DNA of 64,000 nucleotides from Pomphorhynchus laevis (GCA_012934845.2 WNNJ02002338.1:186001-250000), one strand, 5' to 3'. Positions 30,906 through 43,424 are shown, counted from the stretch's first letter. Translations and numbers: made by a program. The notes: generated by a model from the sequence alone, not told the origin.

Positions 30906-31230
30906 GTGCGTAATAATATTATTAGTAATATATTATTAATATATTATATAATATATAATAATATAATATATTATTACTATATTATATTATATTGTATTAT
31001 ATTATATTATATTACTATATTATATTATATATAATATTATATTAAACAATATAATATTATATTATATTGTTTGTACATTTTGGAGTTCTTATAAAAAAAT
31101 TATTCTCTTAAAAAAATATTATATTATATTAATATATCAATATTATTATTAATAATATATAAGTTCGTAATATTTTTTTTTCTTAAAACCAATAAGTTCG
31201 TAATATTATTATAATAATATTATTATAAAC
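30906..31230. repeat. AT-dinucleotide and TATTA-rich low-complexity block
   Basis: About 325 bases composed almost only of A and T, dominated by ATATTA/TATTAT units. It separates two copies that both carry the GPSG segment. It probably grew from the tail or target microsatellite of an insertion. The Y/I-rich open frame through it is compositional. Confidence 0.85.
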
Positions 31231-31231
31231 A

Positions 31232-33470
31232 GGCGAAGATGTTGTTCGAACTTCAAAGGAAACTCAGGGTGCAGCTGGTCCTTCAGGTGTGGACGCCTCA
31301 ATGTGGAGATCATTATTAACGGAGTTTGGAAACGAATCGAAAGTACTGGCTGAGAAAGTTGCGATTATGACGAGTCGCATTGCGCCAGAAAAAATGATCC
31401 ATTAGTTCTGGAGGCCCTGACTGCCTCTCGTCTGATTCCCCTAGACAAGTGTCCCGGTATAAGGCCCATCGGTATTGGAGAAGTGTTAAGAAGGATAACC
31501 GGAAAGATCATAAATCATGCAATTCGGAAAGATTTAATATCGGTTGCTGGACGTGAACAGCTTTGTGCAGGTCAGAGATGCGGAGCAGAGTGCGTCATCC
31601 ATTCTGTCAGAGACACGTTTATGAGCTCTTCTGATATGTGTGTATTAAGCATAGACGCAAAAAAAATGCTTTTAATAGCGTAAACCGATCCTTAGCTTTA
31701 AAAAATATGGACCGTATATGCCCGGCTTAAATACGGATTCTCGAAAACGAATATATGCATCCCTCCACTTTGTCTGTGGGACATGAAATCATCTTGTCTT
31801 CAGAGGGGTTTACTCAAGGGGACCCACTCCAATGTCTGCGTTTGCAGCAGCGACACTTTCATTGATTAACAGAATCAAGTCAGCAGTACCGATGATAATT
31901 CAAAGGTGGTATGCGGATGACGCATGCTTTGTAGGAAGGCTGTCAGATTTGTACTTAGTATGGGATGCACTTAAAATCTATGGCCCGAGTTACGGCTTTC
32001 AAGTTAATTCAAAAAAGTGCAATTTGTCAGTTCACACTTTGGATCAGTTTAAACTGGCATCTGGTTTAGTTCCAATGGCGTAAATCTTTGTAAGTCGGAG
32101 ATCAAGCTGCTGGGTAGTTTTATTGGGTCGGACGACTACATAGCTTCAGAAGTAAACAGCAAGGTAGATAGGTGGTGTGACCTTATAGACAAATTAAGTG
32201 CCATTGCAGAAGCTGATGGACATGTCGCTTACACCTTGTTCACCAAATCTACGCAATAAAACTGGTCATTTCTTCAACGTACTTGTAAAACTGCTCAGGG
32301 GACATTTGACAGACTCCGCGATCGTATTTTCTCTAACTTATTACCCAAAATACTCGGAATTTCTCATATAGATATGACTTTAGCCGCATTCTTATTGTTG
32401 CCAGCAAAATTTGGTGGTTTAGGTTTTGATGACCCGGTCGACTTATCAGAGAAAAGGTACGTCCAATCGATTCGATTGTGTAAACCTTTTCTGCAGGGCT
32501 TGATTGCGCAAGGATTGAAATAAAGAGCAAGATAATATTCTAAGAGAAATCAGGATGGAAAGGGAAAATGATATTCTAATGAAGAGAAACGAAATGTTGA
32601 GATCGGTTGATGAGACTACAAAACAAGCGATAGAGGCGGCATCATGCACAGGAGCGTCAAGTTGGCTGATCACAAGGCCGCTAATGAGACGGGGGTTTTA
32701 TCTGTTAAACCGATTTTTTAATGATGCAATTGCAGCTCGATATGGGTGGTGTCCAAATGACACACCTGATAAGTGCAGCTGTGGGGCAGCGTTCACAACA
32801 ATCCACATGATATCGTGCAAGGTCGGTGGGGTAATTATTGTCCGGCATAACATAGTGAGGGATTTTATGGCCAGCATGGTCCGAGAAGCGAACTACCACG
32901 TGGAGATGGAGTGTATGCTACAGCCCGTTCCGGAATTGCACAAGTTTATGAATCAAACAACTACGAGATACGGATCAGCGCGTCTAGATTTTTCATGCTC
33001 AGGACTGCATGGAGACATTATATAGCGGTCATTTTTTGACGTTTGTGTATTTAATACTTTGGCTCCATCGTATGCCTGTGGTTCAAGCTCATCCTTCAAA
33101 TTTTATGAAAATCGCAAAATTTCAAAATACCATGAACGAATAAAAGAAATTGATAACGGGTTATTCATTCCGTTAACGTTTTCAACAAGCGGGGGAATAT
33201 GACCGGCAGCAGACTTTTTAATGAAAAGTATAGCGCGAAGGATATCAGCTAGAAAGTCTATTCCGTACCATGAAGTAATCAGCGACATGCGAGGCAAACT
33301 ATCTATATGCTTAGCAAGGCTTGCCTCAACTTCTTATCGGGCAAGTAGGAGAGCACATATCGTGCTTGGACAGCGATGCGTCGAAGAAAGCTGACTGCAA
33401 AACATGTAGAGGCCCATTTGCGAGAACCCTTTTCAGTTGTAAACGTTTTATGAGTTAATAATAAATTTAT
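31232..33470 (+). mobile_element. CXC-RLE LINE copy H2, 5' truncated
   Basis: Begins at the GPSG block (GAAGPSGVDASMWRSLLTEF) and continues through RT (DKCPGIRPIGIGEVLRRI, LCAGQRCGAEC, GFTQGDPL, RWYADDACFVG near 31,910), thumb, and ASSWLITRPL. The knuckle CSCGAAFTTIHMISCKVGG is near 32,775 with IVRHNIVRD. Nuclease: SARLDFSCSGLHG, then RSFFDVCVFN after a stop at ~33,023, and KYHERI. It ends at ~33,390. The 3' motif GGCCCATTTGCGAGAACC is at 33,411-33,428. At least six lesions separate the readable blocks. Confidence 0.8.
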
Positions 33471-33482
33471 TTTTTATAAAAA

Positions 33483-34895
33483 AATATTATTTTTATTATT
33501 ATTATTATTAATTGACAACGAATTGAGCCGAGGCTCTTTACAAGTTGCTTCACAAAATAAAAAGAATAAAAAGAATAAGAGTCGTTTTGTCCCTCCATCA
33601 TCAAATAAACTACTAAAAATCCCACCGTTGTCTTGAGAAGGAAGGGTCATCATCCAGTAGGGCGCAAAAACTTGAAGCAGTAGACGACAAAACGGTCGCA
33701 CTCTGAAGCGAATTCCATGATCGTACGACTCGTTTGGCAAAGCAGGAAACTGCATGCATGTACCTTTGTGTTTTCAGCATCAGGGGATGTCCGCGAAGAG
33801 AAGGTTGACCTCTCAGTTGCAGTAGATGTGACAGTGGATGATCTTTAGTATGCAGAATTTTCCAAACAAGAGAGAGATCTCGCTTGTCACGGATATATCG
33901 CAGACAAGGCATATTTAATATCTGGAGGCGTTTCGCGTAGCCATAAATATGCAGCCCTGAGACTAATTTAGTTGTTGATCTGAACACTTTCTCTAATGCA
34001 CGACGCTCATAAGTAGTTTCGGGATAACAAGCTGGCGATGCGTATAAGATATGGCTCAAGAAAAACGCATTTGCTAAGGTATGGTAACATGACGGATCTA
34101 TGCCTATCAGAGCTCGACGAGTATGCCCTATTAAGCGTTTTGTGATGCAACACACGTAGTCTGAATGCTTTCGAGTGGATAAGTCAGCACAAACCCAAAC
34201 TTCCAAATCTTTATATGAGTGGGTTCTTTCGATACTAATTGAACCAAACTGGTACTCACCTCCAAGATGATCACATGATCTTCGTGATATACGCATACAT
34301 GTACATTTAGCGGAATTGATCCTCAAGTGATTTCGTATAGACCAATTGGATATAACGTCGACGTCGCTTTGTAAATGCTGTTTGTCAAGATCGGAAATAA
34401 TAGGTCGCCAAACTTTAAGATCATCTGCATATAATAAACTGAATGAACTGATATTTGGTATCAAATCGTTGATATAAAGACTGAATAAGATGGGACCCAA
34501 TACACTTCCCTGTGGAACACCTAACAACACTGGAAATGGACTCGACAGCGACTCATTTACTCGTACGACACTTTGTCGGTTGGAAAGGAATACACGAATC
34601 CAGTTTATGATCCTCTTATCAAGATGAATGTGCTCCAACTTCTCAATAAGACGCGTGTGATTAACTGAGTCGAACGCTTTTGAGAAATCAAAGAAAATGA
34701 CATCAACTGGTATGCCTTGATCATAATAGTGATACCAATTTTCACGTGCATGTACAAGATTAGTAGTCGTGGAATAACCTTTTCGGAAGCCATGCTGTGC
34801 TGGGTTCAAAATTTGAAATCTATTTAGAAATTCTATTATTCGTCGCTTAATCAATCTTTCTAGCACACGACAACACACGCAAGTGAGAATTTTTA
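33483..34895 (-). mobile_element. CR1-type LINE, subfamily D, 5' truncated
   Basis: A single open frame of 435 codons (34,920-33,613) covers most of the RT: LERLIKRRIIEFLN, QHGFRKGYSTTTNL, FFDFSKAFDSVNHTRL, GVPQGSVLGPILFSLYINDL, LLYADDLKVWRP, then the thumb and C-terminus (VVRSWNSLQSATVLSS). The endonuclease and ORF1 are absent. The (TAA)n tail is the TTATTATTATT run at ~33,490-33,508. An undamaged frame over the whole retained part suggests a relatively recent insertion. The apparent Met start at 34,920 lies in the junction sequence and is not the native start. Confidence 0.8.
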
Positions 34896-35142
34896 TTGTC
34901 TTGTTTATCTTTAAAAACAATAGATACGCTGAAGTGGGGGTAGGCTTATATGCTTATTTCGGCTGACGATGCGTACCTGTGTCACGTACAATCAATTCGA
35001 GCCAATCAATGAAATTTTAAGCAGCTTAAGAAATAAGAAGAAAGACAACTGTTCTGACTTTATATTTGTTATCTTATAATCTTTTTTTATATGCCCAAGC
35101 CATAAGGCGGAGTGGTTTTAATAAATCACTACATTATTATTA
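34896..35142 (+). repeat. ~247-bp LINE 3' end, solo copy
   Basis: Closely matches 35,548-35,795 (offset 652). Contains a hairpin-like GCC-ATAA-GGC near 35,098 and ends in ATTATTATTAC, as 3' UTRs of the CR1-type elements here do. No coding part is attached, so it is an extremely 5'-truncated insertion abutting the 5' edge of CR1-D. Confidence 0.75.
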
Positions 35143-35547
35143 CATCTGGACTGTCCGAACTAGGCAAATTATCTTTTGAGGCAGGGTTACGATATTTTTA
35201 TATAATGTTGCTTCCAAGACTACAATATGAACTGGCTTGTATCTGGGGAGACTTGACTTCAGAAAACTTTTACCAGTTAGATAAGTGCCTGTCAAGATTT
35301 ATAAAAAGGTTGGTAGGCGTATCTCCAAAAACTTAAATCCACGGCTGTTCAAGTTCTAGCAAGGTTGCTTCCTTGGCGTAGCCCTCTCGCAAGTAAGTGC
35401 ACTTTAATCTGGAGAGCTTCGCTTGACGGATATCACCCCAAGTTCTGTAAAAAAGGAAGAATCATACATGAACGATCATCAACTTGTGTATGCTGTTTTT
35501 GCAACACAGCATGCTCATCACTCTTACATGTATTTTCCTGTGCTCAT
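35143..35547 (+). pseudogene. C-terminal fragment of a LINE reverse-transcriptase ORF
   Basis: Two frames give LPRLQYELACIWGDLTSENF, FIKRLVGVSPK and then LLPWRSPLASKCTLIWRASL, HPKFCKKGRIIHERSS and CVCCFCNTACSSLLHVFSCA with one frame change near 35,336. The first part resembles the thumb region of AP-endonuclease LINEs (a P-R-x-Q-Y ... L-G-V-S pattern), and the end carries a Cys/His cluster. It runs directly into the 247-bp 3' end at 35,548, so both belong to one family not otherwise represented in the window. I cannot assign the clade. Confidence 0.45.
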
Positions 35548-35795
35548 TTGTCTTGTTTATCTTTAAAAACAATAGATACGCTGAAGTGGGGGTAGGTTTA
35601 TAGGCTTATATCGGCTGACGATGCGTACCTGTGTCACGTACAATCAATTCGAGCCAATTAATGAAATTTTAAGCAGCTCAAGAAATAAGAAGAAAGACAA
35701 CTGTTCTGACTTTATATTTGTTATCTTATAATCTTTTTTTATATGCCCAAGCCGAAAGGCGGAGTGGCTTTTATAAATCACTAAATTATTATTAC
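35548..35795 (+). repeat. ~247-bp LINE 3' end attached to its coding fragment
   Basis: Second copy of the 34,896-35,142 sequence, here preceded by the matching ORF fragment, which shows that the repeat is a LINE 3' UTR. It ends in an ATT-type tail. The two copies differ at only a few positions. Confidence 0.75.
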
Positions 35796-35859
35796 TATTT
35801 TTTAAAGAAAAATGTAATTTTTTGAAAAAGAATAAGAGAAAAATTGTTCAAACATATAA

Positions 35860-38800
35860 GCGATTCATTATTTCAACAGTCAACGAATGTGACTTTCTTA
35901 ACAGCAGCCCGGCTCGTCGATCGTGCGCCTCTTATACAATTCGAGGCAGCTTTGCATACAACAAAACCAATTTTTCTTTTTAGCTTACATATGCAATCAG
36001 CATAAGGAGTTTGCGTCTTTACGGATTTTAACTTGGCCAGTGTGCGTAAGAAAGGCATCGCAGCGGGACCTATACAACCCGATGACGTGAAAATGACTGG
36101 AATGAAAACGGCACGCTCTACGTCAATTATCCGCTCATCGTATTTTGAACTTTTACGTTGCTCATGGTAATTGAAAGCACTTGAAGGTTCACTCTGACAC
36201 GATATGCCATGCTGATTGAAAATACAAACGTCAATAAACGTTCGCTCATATCGTGACCCAGCGAGATCGCAGCAGCTGACATCTAATCGAGCTTCATTCT
36301 CTTTGCATGTAGTGGCTCTTTGAAACAATATAGAGGAATCTATTGGCTGTAATTTGGGTTCGATTTCAACACTGGAGCACACGGTTGATAGCTCATGTCC
36401 AAGAAGATATCTCACTGCATTATGTCTTAATATCGGAAGTCCACCACGCTTGCATGATAGCGAGTGAGACAGCTTATTCGATCCACCGCAAACACAAGAA
36501 CATTGTGGGACATTTAGCGGATCAACACCGTAACGAACCGCTATGGAATCTCTAAATTCATGTGGAGTAAGAAGTTCACATTCTGAAGCAATAGGTAAAG
36601 CACTAAGCCATGTTGATGATCCGCCTATTTTGGAAAATTTTAGGGATTGACGAATATGTGTCGCAAGTGCATTTGAAACAGCTTCTAAACGTGAAGCAAA
36701 TAATTTAATTCGATTTTTTGAAAGTTCGGCAACGACATTTTGTTGAGCATGCCTTAGGTCTTAACACACCAATCCTGATAGATATGTGTCGCATACTTTG
36801 CTTGAGTTTTCAAACTCGATAAGGGCAACATGTCCAGGATCCGATATTCCAAGACCTCCTAACTCGATCGGTGAAGACACTACAGTAAACATATCGTCCC
36901 CTATATCTTGCATCAACATTTTAACAAGCAAACTATTACGTATTGCATGCGTTAAGGGGATGAGCGAATGAAGACGACAGGGAGTAGTCCTAAAGTAATG
37001 AGTCCATTTCCATTGCAAGGAATGTGTTAAGCCGGCATACGCTATATGAGGATCGATATTCGCAACCGTTTGAAGACGATCCACAAGTGTTGTCCAAGCA
37101 CATAATTTTTGATCAACCTGCTCGTTCAAAAAAGACTGAGAGCCAATAGGAGACCCCAAGACCTCTATGCCATCAGTAGTGCACTTTATTCCATTAAAAT
37201 TGAGATTTTCAATGTCTGAAAAATTGTGCAATAATAACTTTGTCTTGCTGGGATTTACATAATATCCATATAACGGACCCATTTCCATCAGCAACTTCCA
37301 AATTTGCTCTGGATCATTTGGACTACCAACAAAATTAGCGTCATCTGCATACCAACATTGAACGATGTCTGGGAAACGATGACCAATTATATATATTAAA
37401 GGGATAGTTGCCATAGCAAATGCGGCCATCGATAATGGATCGCCTTGAGTCACACCTTCGGATGAATAAATGGATTCTCCACCTAAGACAAGTTTAGTTT
37501 TCGCAGAATACATGTTTTCAATTATCTGTGAGAGAGCAGGGCACGTGAATTGAATGTTTTTGATCATTACGGCGCGAATTACAGAATTGAAAGCATTCGC
37601 CGCATCTACTGCTAGCAATCCATTTCCGGAAGTAGCGCTGAAAGATTTTCGAAGAGAATGAACAGCGAATTTTAAACCACAACGTTGCGAAGCACACAAT
37701 TGAACGATACCTGCTGCATCTTGTATGTCTTCCTTAATCGTTGCAAGAATTGATTTACAGATAGTTCTCCGTGCCACATCACCAATTCTAATCGGTCTCA
37801 AACCACCCGACTTTTTCGATAATGCAACTAGTCTACTTGCGCGAAACGCATCAAGAGATTCTGGCCGCCATTTTTGTGTGGCCAAGGAAATGGCAAAATC
37901 AGCAACGACACTAGCAAGCCGAGTCGAATGTTCAGAGAAACACGTCAGCATTCGTCGCCAAAAAAGGGCATCTAATCCTGAAGGTCCAACACCACCGCTC
38001 GTCTTCTTTGCAGCACGAATAATGACATCTTTATCCAATGAAAGATAAAGGGATGGATGATGATCCTTCGCATTTACTGTCTTTTTTCGCATGATTGCTT
38101 GATCATTAATTGGACAGCCTTCTGGATGCAGTGATTGAAGAATCGAACTAGCAGTATTCCCATTCACAGTTGAAGATGGGGATAGTATACCAGTACTGGA
38201 TTGTTGATCGAGTATAGATGAGGCGGCGCCAACTCTACTTAATGCCATCAACTTTCGATACTTATGAACCCATTCAAAATTAGTCTTTTCGTGTGAATTA
38301 ATGTATGATGATGCACGATCTTGTAGAATACGTGCCTCGTTGTAGAGCTCGAGAATTTGATTATCATTCCATTGTCTCACTCGTTGTTCGAGCAGCTTGC
38401 GAATTATTGATATCTTCAAAGATTTCGGCCGTTGAAAAACACACATAGAAAAAATGACTGCCTTTTCAAGCGCGTTGGTTTTATTTTTATTGTAAACAGC
38501 ATTCTCATATAAATCTGCAAGTATATCAATGGCCGTACCGCTAACTCCACATTTAGGTAATATTAATGATTGAGGTCTCCATTGAATAACTTTTAGATAG
38601 ATGTCGCGTATAGACACTTGTTGTGTTGGCACACAATCGTCCACGATGAACGAAGGAAGGGCATGGTCGTGCGGTAATGCATCAGCTGGATTAATTATTG
38701 GAGATCTGTTCACACATTTTGTAGCACGGCAATTGAAACAAGTGCGATTATTTTTTACGCATGAACAAGATTTACATTTGGCGGCGTGACCATTACAAGT

Positions 38801-38910
38801 ACAACAAAATATTTGGTCGGAAGGTTTACCACGCACCATTATGGCACAGAAAATAACGCAGTAGGTTGACGGCGTACCCGGGACAGTCCCTGGACGTACG
38901 ACTTCGTTGA
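35860..38910 (-). mobile_element. CXC-RLE LINE copy I, full length, best preserved
   Basis: Complete on the minus strand: 5' UTR ending at 38,840 and carrying a 17-nt word (CCCTGGACGTACGACTT as written on the + strand, 38,888-38,904) shared exactly with copy L, one ORF 38,839-35,873, and a short 3' flank. The GGCCCATTT motif is not visible after the stop, so the 3' end may be truncated or of another subtype. With one in-frame stop in 989 codons it is the reference copy for the family in this window. Confidence 0.9.
35873..38839 (-). pseudogene. CXC-RT-RLE protein of copy I (single in-frame stop)
   Basis: The start MVRGKPSDQIF is followed by the CXC cluster (residues ~12-42: CCTC, C-x2-CSC, C-x2-C, C). 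A helical region follows (WRPQSLILPKCG, IIRKLLEQRVRQWN). RT: GGVGPSGLDALFW (~285), LAVDAANAFNSVI (~410), TQGDPLSMAAFA (~465), CWYADDANFVG (~498). Linker: SPIELGGLGISDPG. Knuckle: CVCGGSNKLSHSLSCKRGG (~780), RHNAVRY. Nuclease: ARLDVSC (~853), RTFIDVCIFN (~870), KSSKYDERI (~900). The only lesion is TAA at 36,761-36,763; the frame continues unchanged on both sides. The protein should act in the nucleus in an RNP with its own transcript. Confidence 0.9.
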
Positions 38911-39299
38911 TTTTATTTGTTGTATACGGTAAAAAAAGTATTGATTATTAAAGTTCTTACAATCAGATAAATATTACAAAACATTTTAACGAGAAATATT
39001 CTCGATGTAAAAGAAGTCCTGGTTATTAAAACTCTTACAATTACGGTTCAGATCGCTACGCTAGAGGAAAAATCTGTATTAATAAAAAAGGGTTTGAGAT
39101 AAAAAGGTTTACAACGATTACATCGATTACAACGATTACTTCAACGATTAAAGAATTTAAAATTGTCTTGATTATAATAAGTTCTTAGAATTTCAAATTG
39201 AAATTTAAATCAAATTTCATTGATACCGCAATAAACGAAATCTGTTGGTCGGATCCATTATTCAATAACGAATTTTCCGTTTGAAAAATTGATGGAAAT
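38911..39299. other. AT-rich non-coding spacer, LINE 5' UTRs
   Basis: No open frame of note. The left part probably belongs to the 5' UTR of copy I; the right part (39,100-39,299), with TTACAACGATTACATCGATT-type short repeats, to the 5' UTR of CR1-E. Confidence 0.5.
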
Positions 39300-39337
39300 T
39301 TGAATTCCAGTACAATATCACATTATATGACAAAAAT

Positions 39338-40465
39338 ATGACAAAGAAGACCAAGAAGCAAGCGAAACATAACAATACAACAAAGTCGGTTGGGTACGCA
39401 GATAATGAAGTGGCATGTGACTCTCACGGCTGCACGATATGGACCAAAGTAAGCTTCCCCTCAGACAGTTCTCAAGCAATGACGAGTCGCAATTTCTATT
39501 GTGGTTTCTGTGCAGCTCTTGCAATTGCAAATTTAAATAAGACTATTAACGATCTACGCTCACTAACCGAAGACACTGATAAACCATTACGATCAGATAT
39601 CCCTTATACATGTGAAGTATTCGAGCAAGATACAATACCTTCACTAGACAATGAAATCGCCCCGATCAACATAACGGCAACATCTGATACTTCAATATTC
39701 CGGAAATCTACCCCTACTCGAGTTTGGACACGAGGACATGCAAGATCGCGAATCGTAAAGGCAACAACCCTTGAAACTTCCTTATCTAACCTTAAATCCG
39801 ATTTCCTGGATTCGTCAAATCTAGAGAATTCCATCATTTCTCACAAGGATACACAGAAACAAACATTCCATATCACCCAGAAAACACATCCAAGGCAGGA
39901 AACAAACACAGAAGCACCACATCACACAGCACTTCCAGCTTTTTCTTGTCCTCAAACAACCCTTAGTCTTTGTAAAATGGATGAAACACAAACAAATGAT
40001 AAATCATACCAATTCCACTGTAAACAACACTGATAACCCCAATATACCTATTATATCTGAGCCTAAACGACATAAACGCCGAACATTCGATCGGGATAAA
40101 TGTTTCATCATTGTAAATTTAAATGAATCACCGAGTCCAAACAGTCTCATCCGGATTAAACATGATGTTGATTCAGTAAAGCAAGTTCTTTCAACTGTTC
40201 TCCCAACAGAAATATCAGTCGAAAAAAAATAGACAGGTAATACACATCTTTCGCATTGGGAAGAAACAAGATGGTACCAAACCAAGGCTTTTGAAAGTTG
40301 TTGTTGATAGCCCCGAGACTAGTAAGCAAATCATCAAGAATTCCTTTAAGTTAAGGGGCTCCAGTATCAGACTTCTACCTGACCTCAGCACTGAAGATAG
40401 AAACAGATTGAAATCTGCAAGGAAAGAGCTTCAACAAAGAATTCAAAACGGTGAAAAAATCTAAT
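39338..40465 (+). pseudogene. CR1-E ORF1, zinc-ribbon protein
   Basis: Starts MTKKTKKQAKHNN. The ribbon reads VACDSHGCTIWTKV ... NFYCGFCAALAI, like the other CR1 ORF1 proteins here. A Thr/Ser-rich middle follows. The conserved C-terminal part is in shifted frames: RRTFDRDKCFIIVNLNE (~40,080), then RIGKKQDGTKPRLLKVVVDS, NRLKSARKELQQRIQNGEKI (~40,250-40,462). Frame changes lie near 40,010 and 40,230. The protein presumably coats the element RNA; there is no known enzymatic motif. Confidence 0.65.
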
Positions 40466-43410
40466 TGTGAAAAATTTTCAAGTTGTGCGGCGAAGGGTAA
40501 ATACGCGATTCAGCCTCGGAATCCGTCTAACCGTTCCATCGACACTCTCCGCCGCACAGATTCGTGCATCCACCACGTAAACATCAATCCAATTTCAACA
40601 CCAACAGCGACACCACACCACTGCCGTTACTCTCAAAATAATATTTCCATCATGTACTCTAACTGTTTAAGCATGTACAACAAATTTGACGAAATATTGT
40701 GTCTCGTTAATTCAATGAACACAAACATCATAGCATTGAGCGAAACCTGGCTTAACAACGATATATCTGATAATGAAATCTCAATCCCAGGCTACTTTGT
40801 TATACGATCGGATCGAACCGCCTCAAAAGGAGGTGGAGTTATATTATACGTCAAGCAACCGTTAACCATCATCGAGCACAGCATTGTATCAGATGATAAA
40901 TACAACGAATATCTGTGGGCAACATTATCTTCTCCTGATAGACAGAAACTAAAAATCGGTTTATTTTACCGATCTCCGCGCTCCGCAACTGAAAAGATTG
41001 GCATCTCTTTACGACATCACCTAACAAGCTTATCACCGATCATTATCCTAGGAGACTTCAATATGCCTCATGTCAATTGGGACCTATATACTTCGACACA
41101 TGGTTGTGATGTTGAATCATCCAATCTCCTTGATACGTTCAACGATCTCAATCTAACCCAGCATATTCACGAACCCACTAGAAAGAGGGAAGCAATCATC
41201 TGCCATTTTAGACCTCTGCTTATCACGAGGGAAACCCACAATTGATGAAATCTCTTTCAGCCCCCCCCTATTGGCCACAGTGATCATTGTGTCATTAGGC
41301 TGGCGCTTTCTGTCAGTCTCTTTAAAACAGCCCCCTCGACAAAACCCGAATTGAATCCTTTCAAAGCGAATTTCGCAAGTATGACGCAAGCTATTCGATA
41401 CATTCAATGGCCTAATCCATATGAAATTGGCATAGATCAGTGCTGGGAAAATTTCAAATCTACCTTGATCAATGCTCTAAATTACTTCTCCCCTTTAAAA
41501 CGTCAGCGCACATCCCACAAAACTCCCATTTGGTTTGACTCGCAGATTAAACAAATGATTAAGACAAGAGACAAAATTTACAAAAAATTCAAAGAAGGGA
41601 ATTGTTCTTGCACCAATTACAAGGAATTACAAAATCAAGTAACGGCACTCCAACGTCAGAAACGCAGGTGCTTCGTTTCCTATCTTTGTCGATAATCAAA
41701 AAGATATCCCAGTAAATTGTTCAAACATATCAGCTCATTAAAATCAACTACGTCTGAGATTAACTCTTTTTTATGGAAACCGGTGAGCTCACATCTGATG
41801 ACAAAGCAATTGCCAATATTTTCCTAGATCAATTCACGCTAGAGAGTCCTACCTGTCAGTATTGCCCCAGATTCTCCACTGCTCAATATCCGTGTTACGA
41901 ATTTACTCCATTTGATAAATTTGAGGTTCTTAACGAACTTCTAAAGCTACCACGATCAATTGCGGCAGGACCAGACAATATTCCTCCAATTCTTCTTCGG
42001 GAACTTGCACCAGTAATATATGAACCTTTACACACGATATTTGATATCTCCTTGTCAACAGGCTGTATACCATTAGATTGGAAATGTTCTATAATCCGAC
42101 CTCTCTACAAAAAAGGCGACCGTAATCTAGCAAGCAACTATCGGCCAATAAGCCTTACCTGCGTTGCTTGTAAAGTGCTAGAGAAACTGCTTTTTTAACG
42201 AATTATCGGGCACCTAGAAGATAACCAAGTACTCTGCGACAACCAGCATAGTTTCCGCCCAGGAAGATCTACTGTCACAAACCTCATACTTGCGAGGAGT
42301 GATTGGACCAGATATGCCGAGGCTGGAGTTAGTGTTGATGTTTTGTTTTTTGACCTCAGCAAAGCATTTGATCGGATATACTATGATGTCCTCCTTATTA
42401 CGCTGGAACAGTACGGCATCAGAGGAACCCTCCTTAATTGGATTAACTCCTTCCTTAGAAATCGGAAGATTACTGTATTGGCTAATAAACAAATGTCAAA
42501 AACAAGAAATCCTGGACGCGGTGTTCCTCAGGGATTGGTACTCAGTCCATTGCTCTATATTATTTACATCAACGAGCTTACTACAGCTATTTCGAGTCCA
42601 TGTGGTTTATATGCCGACGACTTGAAAATTTGGCGACCAATAATCGATAGCCGAGATCCAATGATACTCCAGAGAGACATTGATAATATTAAGGTATGGT
42701 GTAATCAACGGGGACTGGTATTAAACCCCGATAAGTCAAAACATATGCGCATCGGACATCTACACATCAATTCATCATATACCATTGACGGAAGAGAAAT
42801 TGAAACAGTTCTCCAATTTCAAGACCTTGGAGTGATCGTAAATAGAAGCTTATCGACCATCCCACATACCAGTCACACAGTTGCTAAAAACCGTCGAATT
42901 TTAGGACTTATTAGAAGGACCATTGGCCAGCTTGACGCATCCAGTTTTAAGTTAATTTACAATGCTTATGTCTTATCTTTAATGAGATACGCTTCACCTG
43001 CATGTCACCGTCAAACTACGACAGAGATGAACCTGTACGAATCCATATTACGCAAGGCCACACATCTTGTACCCAGCCAATGCAAGCTCTCATTCATTTT
43101 TCGACTTCACGCACTTGGTGTGACCACAGTGAAGAAATCTTTAAAGTCATCTGATTTAATGTTTGTGTGGACAGCGCTTAATGTTCAAAAAGGGCAGAGG
43201 GAACATGTTTGTCGCAAACTGTTCGAACTTCGAAATTCAAACAGATTGAGGGGACATCACCTCACGTTAAAGACCCACATTCGTCCACGAAGAAGATTTA
43301 ACACAATTGTCAACCGAACGTGGAAAAGCTGGAATAAGCTACCAAGTCAAGTGGTTTCGGCCTCCAGTATTTTGTCCTTCAAGAGAAATCTGAAGAATGT
43401 GCTAACTTAA
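40451..43410 (+). pseudogene. CR1-E ORF2, AP endonuclease and reverse transcriptase
   Basis: Endonuclease: MYSNCLSMYNKFDEI, ALSETWLNNDISDNE, LFYRSP, LGDFNMPHVNWD (40,650-41,120), ending near 41,245 with a frame change before the SDH-type motif region (~41,280). Linker: TPIWFDSQIKQMIKTRD. RT: SIAAGPDNIPPILL, NYRPISLTC (41,960-42,160), then a stop and frame change at 42,198. FFDLSKAFDRIYYDVL, GRGVPQGLVLSPLLY and LYADDLKIWRP lie at 42,343-42,640. The C-terminus RTWKSWNKLPSQVVSAS precedes the stop at 43,410. The last frame, 355 codons, is intact. Sequence is closest to CR1-D in the palm. Confidence 0.8.
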
Positions 43411-43424
43411 AACAATCGGATTTT

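Larger units (their letters stand above)
39300..43424 (+). mobile_element. CR1-type LINE, subfamily E (3' UTR continues at 47,384)
   Basis: Near full-length two-ORF LINE: ORF1 39,338-~40,465, ORF2 ~40,451-43,410. The 3' UTR is split by a Gypsy insertion after 43,429 and resumes at 47,384-~47,460, where a hairpin-like GAGC-TCTAC-GCTC and a short tail follow. It carries several frameshifts in each ORF, but all domains are recognisable. Confidence 0.8.

Noticed and set aside
30731-31034. A frame ending in a Y/I-rich tail through the AT block
   Set aside because: The first ~57 codons belong to copy H1; the rest is translated low-complexity AT repeat.
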